Below are positions 1 through 6,881 of a DNA stretch of 28,579 nucleotides, one piece after another. The translations under genes and the position numbers were made by a program. The notes beneath the pieces are model-generated. The model saw only the letters and a list, made by a program, of their open reading frames with translations. It was not told the origin of the DNA and made no database searches. Position 1 is the first letter of the stretch; the number at the start of each line of letters is the position of its first letter. Source of the stretch: Verrucomicrobiota bacterium (GTDB lineage: Bacteria; Verrucomicrobiota; Verrucomicrobiia; Limisphaerales; JAEYXS01); assembly GCA_023431185.1 (NCBI GenBank), contig JAEYXS010000083.1, positions 1 to 28,579 of the forward strand. The letters run 5' to 3'.

Positions 1-114
1 CACCACGCGATAACTGTCCGCGTGTACATCGATTCCCAGTTTCAGGCGCTTGGCCTTAACGGGCGTTTGTGGTGTAGTTGGCTTGGCATGGGTGTTGGTG
101 TTTTTGGGTTTCAT
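1..114 (-). CDS. IS110-family transposase, N-terminal fragment cut by window edge
   Basis: Reading the minus strand from the ATG at 114 gives 38 uninterrupted codons that run off the window. After a Lys/Pro/Thr-rich start, residues 24-38 read LKLGIDVHADSYRVV. The GIDVH segment matches the start of the RuvC-like DEDD domain of IS110/IS1111 transposases, and Asp29 would be the first catalytic acid. In this family the enzyme recombines DNA guided by a structured RNA made from the noncoding end of the element. Only the N-terminus is visible, so completeness, activity and the Tnp20 domain cannot be judged. The fragment is too short for certainty, but the motif and its distance from the start fit well. 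Confidence 0.65.
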   Translation of the reverse strand, partial: MKPKNTNTHAKPTTPQTPVKAKRLKLGIDVHADSYRVV

Positions 115-227
115 ACATCCAGCGGTGAAGCGCTGTTTCGCTCACCTGCCAATACCCATGCCATCTGGTATGAGGTCGCGCCGTTGGCGCTGAAGCAGAC
201 AGCATAGCAACAACACAGAAATAACAT
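115..227. other. Noncoding flank of the IS110-like gene, possible element end
   Basis: This 113-bp gap lies between the divergent IS110-like gene and the GFA gene. It contains short hairpins: GCGCC-GTT-GGCGC (178-190), and AGCG/CGCT arms around 121-142. In IS110 elements the region upstream of the transposase can encode the bridge RNA. The gap is shorter than known bridge-RNA ends and no element boundary can be fixed from one side. It also has to hold the promoter of the GFA gene. Confidence 0.25.
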
Positions 228-650
228 ATGTCCAAGATCACTGTTCCTTTTTCGGGTGGGTGCGCGTGTGGTGCGGTGCGGTATGAAGCTTCTGCAGAGC
301 CGGTGGTGATGTTGAATTGTCATTGCCGGGATTGCCAGCGGTCGAGTGGCGGGCCGTTCTCGTCGTTCGTGGTGGTGCCGACGGAGGCGTTCAAGCTGGT
401 GAAGGGGGAGCTGAGGTTTCATGCATCGCCAAGTGAGATGGGCGGGATGACGCGGCGGGGTTTTTGCGCGGAGTGCGGTTCGCCGATCTCGGGCAAGCCG
501 GACAAGCTGGGGCACATCGTCGCGATCCGGGTAGCGAGCCTGGATGATCCGAGCGGGTTCGCGCCGCAGATGGAGGTGTGGACATCGGATGCGCAGCCGT
601 GGGACAGGATGGATGCGGGGTTGGGGAAGTTTGAGAAGTATCCGGGGTGA
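228..650 (+). CDS. GFA (CENP-V/GFA domain) family protein
   Basis: This 140-residue protein has the complete zinc-binding pattern of the GFA family: Cys12 and Cys14 (GCACG), Cys31/Cys33/Cys36 (CHCRDCQ), and Cys80/Cys83 (FCAECG). The family is named after glutathione-dependent formaldehyde-activating enzyme, but most members have unknown substrates and several probably act on glutathione adducts. It is cytoplasmic, with no signal peptide or membrane segment. The ATG at 228 is followed at once by the conserved beta strand; no clear Shine-Dalgarno precedes it. The gene stands alone, with an IS110-like fragment upstream on the other strand and a repeat just after its stop. The family call is firm; the substrate is unknown. 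Confidence 0.88.
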   Translation: MSKITVPFSGGCACGAVRYEASAEPVVMLNCHCRDCQRSSGGPFSSFVVVPTEAFKLVKGELRFHASPSEMGGMTRRGFCAECGSPISGKPDKLGHIVAIRVASLDDPSGFAPQMEVWTSDAQPWDRMDAGLGKFEKYPG

Positions 651-663
651 GGAATCGATATAT

Positions 664-696
664 TTAGCCACAGATAAAACACGGATCACACGGATT
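664..696 (+). repeat. Solo ACAGAT-type repeat
   Basis: The sequence begins TTAGCCACAGATAAAACACG and continues with a second CACGGAT unit. It matches the repeat ends that flank the GxxExxY gene at 11181-11651 and the element at 16216-16293. It lies 14 bp after the GFA stop codon and has no visible partner arm nearby, so it looks like a solitary or decayed copy. Confidence 0.7.
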
Positions 697-807
697 GAAA
701 CCGCGGGTGGAGAAACTTTAACGCGTCAGGTGTTTTCGTGCGGTCTGCCGACTTGCGCTACGGATGATGGGCGGTTGCAATACTTGTGGTGTTTGCAGGT
801 AATGCTT

Positions 808-1446
808 TCATATGCGTTCTACCCGGACAGCATGCAGCAATAGGCCGATGATCAGGGCGACCAGGGCGCAGCCAATGCCGCTACCCCATACCCACATAAA
901 GTTGTGGCTGGCACCAGCGATGTTGCCACCTACGTCATTGCCGAAATTGGGCCGCCGCGACATGGCGTCGAGCCAGAGGACAATCGCGATGAGCGTGGCG
1001 AGACGAAGTGACCAGCGCAGACCGCGCCACTCCGGTACTGGGGCCGCGAAGCTGATAAAGAACGGCAGATAAAGAGGAGTGTAAAAAATTACGAGTATGG
1101 GAATGACTATAATCAATGCGGGAGTTTTTACGATGGCGGCGATGAAGAGTGCCAGGGCAATGAATCTCGTCATAGTATGGGCACGACGGAGGAACGTGGA
1201 ACTTTGGGATGCGGGTGTGCAGATAAGTGAGGCAGTGCCGCATTTCGGGCATATTTCCTGGGTTTCCTCGTTGTCTCTATCGCAACCGGTGCAGGTTTTC
1301 GCGAAGTATCTGAACATCAAGAAGGCGAGGCCGATCAAAAAGAGGGCGAGGGAGGTCTCGACGCGAGTGCGGGACAGGAGGGCGGCGCTGCTGAGGAGGA
1401 AGAAGGTGGTGGATAAGGCTGGGGTGAGGCGGATGAAGGTTTTCAT
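808..1446 (-). CDS. Membrane protein with zinc-ribbon motif, unknown function
   Basis: This 212-residue protein has two N-terminal membrane segments (about residues 8-27 and 32-48). A cytoplasmic-looking CxxC...CxxC zinc ribbon follows (Cys52, Cys55, Cys66, Cys69), then about four more hydrophobic segments to residue 205. No family is recognised. Its first 45 residues resemble those of the small protein at 2530-2742 (both begin MK, then IR, then a hydrophobic stretch with LLSR or LLAR), so the two are probably paralogues. That alignment favours the ATG at 1446. An in-frame ATG at 1485, three bases after the preceding gene's stop and with a GAG-type ribosome site, would add 13 residues. It is the last gene of a minus-strand run interrupted by an insertion sequence. 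Confidence 0.72.
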   Translation of the reverse strand: MKTFIRLTPALSTTFFLLSSAALLSRTRVETSLALFLIGLAFLMFRYFAKTCTGCDRDNEETQEICPKCGTASLICTPASQSSTFLRRAHTMTRFIALALFIAAIVKTPALIIVIPILVIFYTPLYLPFFISFAAPVPEWRGLRWSLRLATLIAIVLWLDAMSRRPNFGNDVGGNIAGASHNFMWVWGSGIGCALVALIIGLLLHAVRVERI

Positions 1447-1488
1447 GGGGACAGGAACTGTATGAAGGACGCATGCGATGGTCATCGT

Positions 1489-1764
1489 TCATCTCTTCAG
1501 CGCCCATCCCGCTACCAAAAGAGTCAGGACGAAAGGTGAACCGTATAGGGTGAAGAGCAGTTGTCGGCAGCTGAATGGATGCCGCAATTCTTGGCGACGG
1601 TTTGCGAGGAGGGATGTGACTGTGGCGAGGCCGGCCAACATGAGATAGAGCAACCAAAACACGCCGAAGCCTTGCGGGTAGAGTCCCAGCACGAGGGTCC
1701 AGATGAACGGAATGGTGAAGGAAATCAGCGCCAATACGGTCAGGGCAACGGCTTTCTGAGCCAT
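1489..1764 (-). CDS. Small membrane protein, unknown function
   Basis: This 91-residue protein has three predicted hydrophobic segments, roughly residues 5-28, 33-53 and 70-87, with a short basic stretch (NRRQELRH) between the last two. No family is recognised. It is followed closely by the zinc-ribbon membrane protein, suggesting co-transcription. Its start lies only 22 bp from the end of the IS1595 element at 1787. The insertion therefore separates it from the small membrane gene at 2530-2742 and probably from its original promoter. No good ribosome-binding site is visible before the ATG. Confidence 0.62.
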   Translation of the reverse strand: MAQKAVALTVLALISFTIPFIWTLVLGLYPQGFGVFWLLYLMLAGLATVTSLLANRRQELRHPFSCRQLLFTLYGSPFVLTLLVAGWALKR

Positions 1765-1778
1765 CGGGCCGGATGTTT

Positions 1779-1786
1779 TAAAAGTG
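1779..1786. repeat. Target-site duplication, left copy
   Basis: TAAAAGTG directly abuts the left end of the IS1595-type element and is repeated exactly at 2511-2518. An 8-bp duplication is the length expected for IS1595-family insertion. Confidence 0.93.
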
Positions 1787-1807
1787 GGGGCTGTCCTAGA
1801 TAACTGG
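1787..1807 (+). repeat. IS1595 terminal inverted repeat, left
   Basis: This 21-bp end is the perfect reverse complement of 2490-2510. The transposase stop codon lies inside it, at 1796-1798. Confidence 0.93.
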
Positions 1808-2455
1808 TGTTAGAAGTGGTTTAGACCATTGATTTAATTGGCGCAATTGCGTTTTTGGATTGGGACAGTTGAAACGCCACTGACATTCGGCCAGATAGAG
1901 GTGGAAATGCTGCTTGGGAACGCCGTTGAATTTGCGCAGATGACGTTTGGCTTGGTTCCAAAAGTTTTCGATGCCGTTGATGTGGTTGTGGGCGTCGGCG
2001 AACCGGGTGGAGTGATTGATGCGGTAGTGTTTGAAGGCGGCCACATCCAAGACATTGTAAGAGCTGTAGGTGTCCGTATAGACGATGCTGTCGGGCACGA
2101 TCTTCTGCTCCAGGATGGCCTTGAGGGTCTTGCCCTTAGTGTCCGGGATCACCCGCGCATACACCTTGCCGCCCCGTTTTAACAGGCCGAAAACAGGCAC
2201 CTTGCCTGCCGCTCCCCGCCCACGTTTGCCTTTGCGTCGTCCGCCAAAGTAACTCTCATCCACTTCGATCTGGCCCTGAAAAGGAGTCTCGTCCTCAGTA
2301 GCCACAAAGATGAGCTGCCGCAGCCGATGAAAGTAAAACGCCGCCGTGGTTTTGTTGACACCCACCAGCGCCGCCGCTGTTCGGGCGGTTGCTCCAGCCA
2401 CAAAATGACGAATCAATTCCCGCTGCTTGGCCCGGCTTATCCGGCTCTTTCTCAT
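1796..2455 (-). CDS. IS1595-family transposase (DDE, ISXO2-like domain)
   Basis: This 219-residue enzyme excises and inserts the surrounding element. Residues 8-45 form a helix-turn-helix-like DNA-binding segment. The catalytic domain shows Asp66 (VDESYFGGRRKGKRG), Asp128 (VYTDTYSSY) and a third acidic region at NGIENFWNQAKR (Glu163), with His157/His158 just before it. The VDESYFGG motif is diagnostic of the IS1595/IS1016 group. Length is typical for the short IS1016-like subgroup, which lacks the N-terminal zinc ribbon of larger relatives. The frame is intact from the ATG at 2455 to the TGA inside the left terminal repeat, so the enzyme may be active. Confidence 0.94.
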   Translation of the reverse strand: MRKSRISRAKQRELIRHFVAGATARTAAALVGVNKTTAAFYFHRLRQLIFVATEDETPFQGQIEVDESYFGGRRKGKRGRGAAGKVPVFGLLKRGGKVYARVIPDTKGKTLKAILEQKIVPDSIVYTDTYSSYNVLDVAAFKHYRINHSTRFADAHNHINGIENFWNQAKRHLRKFNGVPKQHFHLYLAECQWRFNCPNPKTQLRQLNQWSKPLLTPVI

Positions 2456-2489
2456 CCTCGCTATCCTTTCCTTAACCAGCTGCTTTTGG

Positions 2490-2510
2490 CCAGTTATCTA
2501 GGACAGCCCC
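2490..2510 (-). repeat. IS1595 terminal inverted repeat, right
   Basis: This 21-bp end is the perfect reverse complement of 1787-1807. It lies on the 5' side of the transposase gene and probably overlaps its promoter. Confidence 0.93.
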
Positions 2511-2518
2511 TAAAAGTG
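2511..2518. repeat. Target-site duplication, right copy
   Basis: TAAAAGTG is identical to 1779-1786 and directly follows the right terminal repeat. Confidence 0.93.
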
Positions 2519-2529
2519 TTTGTCATGGA

Positions 2530-2742
2530 TTATCTGCCATCAGTTTTAGGAAACCACTTTTCGGCGACGAGCCAGAGGAAGGGGCCCGCGAAGAAGGCGA
2601 TGCCCAGCAGGAAGAAGCCGAGCGCAGTGGGGATGATGTATTCGCTATCTATGCGGAAACCGGATCTGGCCAAGAGGAGGGCTCCGCTGAGGAAGAAGAG
2701 GGCGGAGGATAAGCCGGCGGCGGTGCGGATGAGTTTCTTCAT
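2530..2742 (-). CDS. Small two-helix membrane protein, unknown function
   Basis: This 70-residue protein has two hydrophobic segments (about 8-26 and 35-60) and ends in a short polar tail (EKWFPKTDGR). A good ribosome site, AAAGGA, lies six bases before the ATG, the best in this gene group. Its N-terminus resembles that of the zinc-ribbon membrane protein at 808-1446, pointing to an old duplication. It would have been the first gene of a three-gene minus-strand operon before the IS1595 element entered just after its stop. No known family is recognised. Confidence 0.66.
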   Translation of the reverse strand: MKKLIRTAAGLSSALFFLSGALLLARSGFRIDSEYIIPTALGFFLLGIAFFAGPFLWLVAEKWFPKTDGR

Positions 2743-2894
2743 GGGGTTTCCTTTGATATTGGATTAACTTTGTGATACAAAGTTAATTGTGTCAAGTCAC
2801 TGAGTTTCAAGTTTTCAGTGTTCAGTTTTCAGAAGGGGAAAGGCTTGGAAGATAGGTCCGATAGGACAAATGGGGCTTATGGGGGATGAAATTT

Positions 2895-3719
2895 TCAGTC
2901 GTGTTTGCCGGTGAGGATGGCGAAGAGGTCGCGGAAGGAGAAGAGGCGGCGGCCGGATTGGCTTAGGCGATCGTAGGCGGCGGAGTCGGGCCATTTGTAG
3001 TAGTTGCCAGTGAGTGGGGCTTGGGGAGTGGGGGTGAGGGTGCCATCGGCCAGGCCTTGAACGGTGGCGGGCAAAATGGCGGCGGCGGCGCGGGCGGTGA
3101 GGTAGTAGTTCAGGTGTACGGATCTGACACCGGCGGTGGGATAGGATTTTTGAGCGAGGATGCGGCCGGTGTCGATGCCAGCGTCTTCGATGAGGTGCAG
3201 GGTGGGGCCAGCTTCCGGGCTGCCTTCCGATAGTTCCCAGAAGTAGGGCTGGATGCCTTTGAACTGGGGGAGCAGGCCGGGATGGATGTTGATGATGCCG
3301 AGACGGGGAAGGCTGATGAGCGGTTCTTTGATGATCTGGTGGACGAGAGTGATGATGAGGTCGGGTTTTTGATGGCGGATGAAAGCGATGGTTTCTGCGG
3401 AGAGGACATTGCTGGTGGTGTGAAAGGGGAGCTGGTGCTTTTTGGCGATCTGACGGAGGCGGCGGAAGATGGCACCGCGATGGTAGAGTTTCGGGATGAA
3501 GGTGACGGCGAGGAGGACGAAGGCTTCCAGTATTTTGCCGGTGAGGAAGCGGCGGGATAATTGCGGGAGGATCTTGCCAGCGGTCTCGAAGCGGCTCTTG
3601 CCTTTGAGGGTCAGCTTCACTTTCACGAGGGAGACGGTGTCGTGCGGGCGTGCGGCGAGGAAGGTCTCGATGATGCCGTTGTGCAGGCTGTATTCGTTGA
3701 AGATGAAGAGGATGTTCAC
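2895..3719 (-). CDS. Formyltransferase-family protein (Fmt/ArnA-like domain)
   Basis: This 274-residue protein has the formyl_trans_N fold of 10-formyltetrahydrofolate-dependent transferases. The core reads NIHPGLLPQFKGIQPYFWEL, with Asn144 and His146 as the catalytic pair. The downstream DAGIDTG loop supplies the catalytic Asp183. All three residues are present, so an active enzyme is likely. The unusual N-terminal 100 residues and C-terminus do not match methionyl-tRNA or glycinamide-ribotide formyltransferase closely. The acceptor is therefore unknown; an amino sugar or other amine is possible. The start is a GTG at 3719, 11 bp after the upstream membrane gene's stop, so the two may be co-transcribed. 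Confidence 0.82.
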   Translation of the reverse strand: MNILFIFNEYSLHNGIIETFLAARPHDTVSLVKVKLTLKGKSRFETAGKILPQLSRRFLTGKILEAFVLLAVTFIPKLYHRGAIFRRLRQIAKKHQLPFHTTSNVLSAETIAFIRHQKPDLIITLVHQIIKEPLISLPRLGIINIHPGLLPQFKGIQPYFWELSEGSPEAGPTLHLIEDAGIDTGRILAQKSYPTAGVRSVHLNYYLTARAAAAILPATVQGLADGTLTPTPQAPLTGNYYKWPDSAAYDRLSQSGRRLFSFRDLFAILTGKHD

Positions 3720-3730
3720 GGGGTAGTGGA

Positions 3731-4279
3731 TCAGAAGGCGGGGCTGGTGGGGGAACTGAAGCGGGGGAGGCGGGAAATCAGCCAGCCGATGATGAGTCCG
3801 ATGCCGAGGGTGGCGAGGCAGTAGAAGGGGATAAATACGAAGGCGATGACGGCGGTGGAGGATAGGTGGCCGCCGCCATAGAGCGGATACCAGACGGCGA
3901 CATGGGCGGGAATCATGAGGAGGAGGATGCCGAGCAGGCCACCGCCCGCGACGCAGGTGAGGCGGGAGGGGCTGAGCCAGCGGGACGCGATGAAGCAGAC
4001 CAGTGACAAAGCAGCGAAGGGGATGAGGCCGAAGGCGGCGAGGAGAAAGAGGTTGTGGCCTGCGGCAAACTGGCGGCGAAGGATGTCTGCCAGTGAGGTG
4101 AGCGGGGGGATGTGGCCGACGAAGATCTCAAGGCAGAAGATGATGAGGGAGGGGAGGACGAGTCCAATGGCGCAGGCGGCCAGGGACCAGTGGAGGGCGT
4201 GTTTGATGGGCGGTTTCACAGGGAGAAGTTTAGCGGGGCAACAGGGGGAGGTGTGCATTGATATTTTTGACGGGGACAT
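3731..4279 (-). CDS. Four-helix membrane protein, unknown function
   Basis: This protein of up to 182 residues has about four strongly hydrophobic segments (roughly 30-54, 75-99, 107-130 and 142-168). It starts with a polar, Pro/Lys-rich segment and ends in a Ser/Pro tail. No motif is recognised. A second in-frame ATG at 4258 gives a 175-residue version; neither has a visible Shine-Dalgarno, so the start is uncertain. It lies directly upstream of the formyltransferase gene and may act with it. Confidence 0.6.
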   Translation of the reverse strand: MSPSKISMHTSPCCPAKLLPVKPPIKHALHWSLAACAIGLVLPSLIIFCLEIFVGHIPPLTSLADILRRQFAAGHNLFLLAAFGLIPFAALSLVCFIASRWLSPSRLTCVAGGGLLGILLLMIPAHVAVWYPLYGGGHLSSTAVIAFVFIPFYCLATLGIGLIIGWLISRLPRFSSPTSPAF

Positions 4280-4434
4280 TGAGGGAAGCGATGTTCGGGC
4301 GGTCCGATCCGGTTGGGTTTTACGGCCGATCCGCTGGAAGCCGGGGTGAAGAGGATGGGGCCGGGTGAATCAGCACTTGGGAGGCCAGGCGCAGCCCTCC
4401 AAAGCGTGGCGGCTCCCGGAGAATCGGTAGAATA

Positions 4435-4462
4435 CCTCGGCACTTGTGTACATGTGCCGAGG
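4435..4462. repeat. Hairpin with 9-bp perfect stem
   Basis: CCTCGGCAC at 4435-4443 pairs exactly with GTGCCGAGG at 4454-4462 around a 10-base loop. No T-run follows on either strand, so it is not a standard terminator. Confidence 0.7.
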
Positions 4463-4641
4463 TGGGGTTGGGGCTTGGAGGGGCTGATTGATGGTGGGGG
4501 AAACAGATAGCCAATCGCAAATCGCCGTTAGCCGAAAAGGGGTGGCCCCGAGATACAGATGGTGGAGCAAGCACAAGCAGTCCGCGCTCCACTGGGAGGC
4601 GGAAACGCAGCAGTGCCCCGACATCGGATGCGCAGAGTAAA

Positions 4642-4659
4642 CCCCGACTGAAGCCGGGG
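4642..4659. repeat. Dispersed CCCCGACT...CCGGGG palindrome, copy 1
   Basis: CCCCGACTGAAGCCGGGG forms a short hairpin and differs by one base from the copy at 16192-16209. Confidence 0.75.
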
Positions 4660-4749
4660 CAGGAAGCGTGCGTTATGAAGAATCTTCGGTTTTAAGTTCT
4701 TGCAGGGTATTAACTTGCGTATAAGGTGATTTTTGTTTGAAAATTATTG

Positions 4750-4777
4750 TTGCGGATTGATGGGAGACTGCTATTCT
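4750..4777 (+). promoter_or_regulatory. Possible orphan promoter
   Basis: TTGCGG (4750-4755) and TATTCT (4772-4777) are separated by 16 bp in an AT-rich patch. No plus-strand gene follows; the next gene is on the minus strand. The match is loose and may be chance, or it could drive an RNA of unknown kind. Confidence 0.2.
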
Positions 4778-4937
4778 TTTCATAGCTGGCCATCGGGTTA
4801 GCGAAATTGACGTAGGAGGGTGGAGTGAGCGGTGTAATCAACCGAGTGCTCGAATTCTCAAAGGAATGAAGGAAGAGAGGATAGATTGCATGGGGCTTAG
4901 GGGACGAATAGGTGAGGGAGGGCGTGGGTGTGGTGAT

Positions 4938-5891
4938 TTAGTCGAGCTTAAGCCCATCCAGCACAGAGGCGAGGCTGTTGAGGTCGCCGCTGGCCGCCGC
5001 TTTGGGCTGGGGGGCGGGGTTGAGCATCTTCTTCATGTAGATGACGGCGTCCGGGATGGTATTGACGGACTTGGGGAGGGTGGCTCCGGCAGCGTTCGGG
5101 TGACCGCCACCTTGGAAGAGCTGGGCCATGGCGAGGGCTTCGCCGTTCTTGCTACGGAAGCTGACCATGACGATGCCGCTGGAGCGGCGGAAGATGGTGG
5201 CGAGGACGGGATAGGGCGTGGCCTGCTCGTCGAGGAGACGGTGGACGATGAGGTTCACATTGCCGACGACGGTGTTGACCCAGCCGACCTTGTCGCTGAG
5301 GGGGACGACGTTATTACGGCTCCAGTCGAAGCCGAGGGGGTCTTCGACGCGGCGTTTGACGGCCATGACTTCGAGCAGGGGGTGGTCGAGGAGTTTCTCG
5401 AGTTCGCCACCGATGATCTCGTAGAGATTCCAGAAGCCGTAGGTCTTGACGAGGTTGGCGTAGTCTTGGGCGAGGACGAAGTCGGGGGCGTCTTCCAGGA
5501 AGAGGTCGGCGATGTTGTTCAGGTAAACGAGCCGCTCAAGGGCAGGGGAGGCGAGGCCGTGCTGGCAGGCGAGTTCGTAGCAGAGGAGGCCGGCGGATTT
5601 GTTCTTATCGTGGATAAAGCGGGCATGCCGGGGGGTGACGTCGGTGACGTGGTGATCGAGGATGAGCCAGTTGGGTTTGTCGAAGCGGGCTTCGAGGGTA
5701 AAGTCGCTGACCCAGGCGGCTTTGTCGGACATGCTGCGCTGTTTCCAGAAGTTATTGTGATGGGCCTCGAGCTTGATCTTCTCGCCGAAGAGTTTTTCGG
5801 CGAGGCGGCGGAGGATCAGGCCGGAGGTGAATCCGTCGAGGTCGCTTTCGTGGGTCAGAATAACGTCGGGTTTGGGCAGCTCAATGGCCAT
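4938..5891 (-). CDS. DHH-family phosphoesterase
   Basis: This 317-residue protein has motif I THESDLDG (residues 13-20, Asp17 and Asp19), the name-giving DHH at residues 79-81 (LILDHH), and the C-terminal DHHA1 glycine motif GGGHPNAAG (261-269). Together these define a manganese-dependent phosphodiesterase of the DHH/DHHA1 superfamily, which includes nanoRNases and cyclic-dinucleotide phosphodiesterases. Motif I has His-Glu-Ser before the aspartates. The substrate cannot be read from sequence; oligoribonucleotides are one possibility. The frame extends 30 codons upstream with low-complexity Pro/Lys sequence, so the ATG at 5891 was chosen. A Gln/Pro/Ala-rich linker precedes a short C-terminal helix. 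It is transcribed away from the SDR-LarA operon. Confidence 0.87.
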   Translation of the reverse strand: MAIELPKPDVILTHESDLDGFTSGLILRRLAEKLFGEKIKLEAHHNNFWKQRSMSDKAAWVSDFTLEARFDKPNWLILDHHVTDVTPRHARFIHDKNKSAGLLCYELACQHGLASPALERLVYLNNIADLFLEDAPDFVLAQDYANLVKTYGFWNLYEIIGGELEKLLDHPLLEVMAVKRRVEDPLGFDWSRNNVVPLSDKVGWVNTVVGNVNLIVHRLLDEQATPYPVLATIFRRSSGIVMVSFRSKNGEALAMAQLFQGGGHPNAAGATLPKSVNTIPDAVIYMKKMLNPAPQPKAAASGDLNSLASVLDGLKLD

Positions 5892-6059
5892 CGGGAGGGG
5901 TTTAGCGGGTGGCGGGGGCTTTGGCGAGGAAAGACAGCGGGCCGCAGGATGATTTTTTGCTTTCCGGTTTCGGCAGGGCACGCAGTATGGGGCGGACCGA
6001 TGGCTTATCGCGCAGGGAAAGTCCCATGCCTAGGCCTGGCGGCATAACGAGATACAGCA

Positions 6060-6872
6060 ATGGCAAACAATCTTTTCGATCTTTCGGGTGATGTGGCAGT
6101 GGTCATCGGTGCTACCGGTGTCTTGGGCGGTTCTCTGGCCGAAGGCTTGGCCGCAGCGGGGGCCAAGGTGGCCGTGCTGGGGCGTAACCAAGAACGTGGC
6201 GAAGCGCGGGTGAAATCCATCCAGGCGAATGGTGGTCAGGCGGCGTTCTTCACGGCGGATGCCATCAGCCGTTGCAGTCTTGGGGAAGCGCATGAACAGA
6301 TCGAAGCGAAGCTGGGTGCGCCGACAATCCTCATCAATGCCGCGGGCGGCAATGATCCCAAAGTGACGGTGACGGCGGATCATCCGTTCGAGTCCATCAA
6401 GCTGGAGGATTGGCAGGCGAATTTTGACATGAACCTGGTGGGCGGCGTGTTGCTCCCGTGCCAGGAGTTCGGTCCGGCGATGGGCAAGCGCGGCAAGGGC
6501 AGTATCATCAACATCGCGAGTGTCTCGGCGCATCTGCCGCTCTCGCGCGTGGTGTCTTACTCGGCGTCCAAGGCGGCGGTGATCAGCCTCACGAAATTCC
6601 TCGCGCGTGAATGGGCGACGAAGGGTGTGCGCGTGAACACGTTGACGCCCGGCTTCTTCCCGGCGGAACAGAATCGCAAGCTGCTCTTCAATGACGACGG
6701 CACGCCCACGGCCCGCACGAAGTCTATCTGGGGCCACACCCCGATGAACCGTTTCGGTGAATCGCACGAGTTGATCGGGGCCACGGTCTTCCTGGCGTCG
6801 CACAAGGCGAGCAGCTTTGTGACGGGCACGGACATCTGTGTAGACGGTGGCTTTTTGGCACAAACGATCTAA
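6060..6872 (+). CDS. SDR-family oxidoreductase (mannonate/fructuronate reductase-like)
   Basis: This 270-residue classical short-chain dehydrogenase has the nucleotide-binding loop GATGVLGG at residues 17-24, the NAAG motif at 93-96, and catalytic Ser154 region (NIASVSAH), Tyr167 and Lys171 (YSASK). The C-terminal CVDGGF is typical of the family. The overall form, including the long loop after NAAG, resembles SDR enzymes annotated as D-mannonate oxidoreductase, but specificity is inferred only. It would be a soluble NAD(P)-dependent sugar or sugar-acid dehydrogenase. Only nine bases separate it from the LarA-like gene, so the two are almost certainly one operon and may act on the same hydroxy acid. 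Confidence 0.9.
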   Translation: MANNLFDLSGDVAVVIGATGVLGGSLAEGLAAAGAKVAVLGRNQERGEARVKSIQANGGQAAFFTADAISRCSLGEAHEQIEAKLGAPTILINAAGGNDPKVTVTADHPFESIKLEDWQANFDMNLVGGVLLPCQEFGPAMGKRGKGSIINIASVSAHLPLSRVVSYSASKAAVISLTKFLAREWATKGVRVNTLTPGFFPAEQNRKLLFNDDGTPTARTKSIWGHTPMNRFGESHELIGATVFLASHKASSFVTGTDICVDGGFLAQTI

Positions 6873-6881
6873 ATTAAACCT

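Larger units (their letters stand above)
1787..2510 (-). mobile_element. Complete IS1595-family insertion sequence, 724 bp
   Basis: The element has perfect 21-bp terminal inverted repeats: 1787-1807 starts GGGGCTGTCCTAGATAACTG and 2490-2510 is its exact reverse complement. An identical 8-bp duplication (TAAAAGTG) flanks it. It carries one intact transposase gene on the minus strand and nothing else. Identical ends, intact gene and intact duplication all indicate a recent insertion. It sits between two small membrane-protein genes of the same orientation. Removing it and one copy of the duplication would restore a short gap of roughly 40 bp between them. Confidence 0.95.
4280..4937. other. Gene-free stretch with hairpins
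   Basis: No convincing gene lies here; the short frames are compositional. The first 400 bp are GC-rich and contain several inverted repeats (4435-4462; GTGGAGC/GCTCCAC at 4562-4568 and 4586-4592; 4642-4659). The part from 4680 to 4790 is clearly more AT-rich and contains a promoter-like sequence. It may be a degenerate copy of a dispersed genomic repeat. Confidence 0.5.

Noticed and set aside
4435..4462. Hairpin as a terminator for the upstream minus-strand genes
   Set aside because: It lies upstream of those genes, not after them, and has no T-run on either strand.
4370..4624. Short minus-strand frames in the gene-free stretch
   Set aside because: Cys/Pro/His-rich translations without motifs or ribosome sites, and several overlapping frames of similar length, point to chance openness in GC-rich DNA.
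4866..6047. 393-codon plus-strand frame with a ribosome-site-like AAAGGA
   Set aside because: It is antisense to the DHH phosphoesterase, which carries all family motifs. The Gly/Val/Glu-rich translation is compositional.
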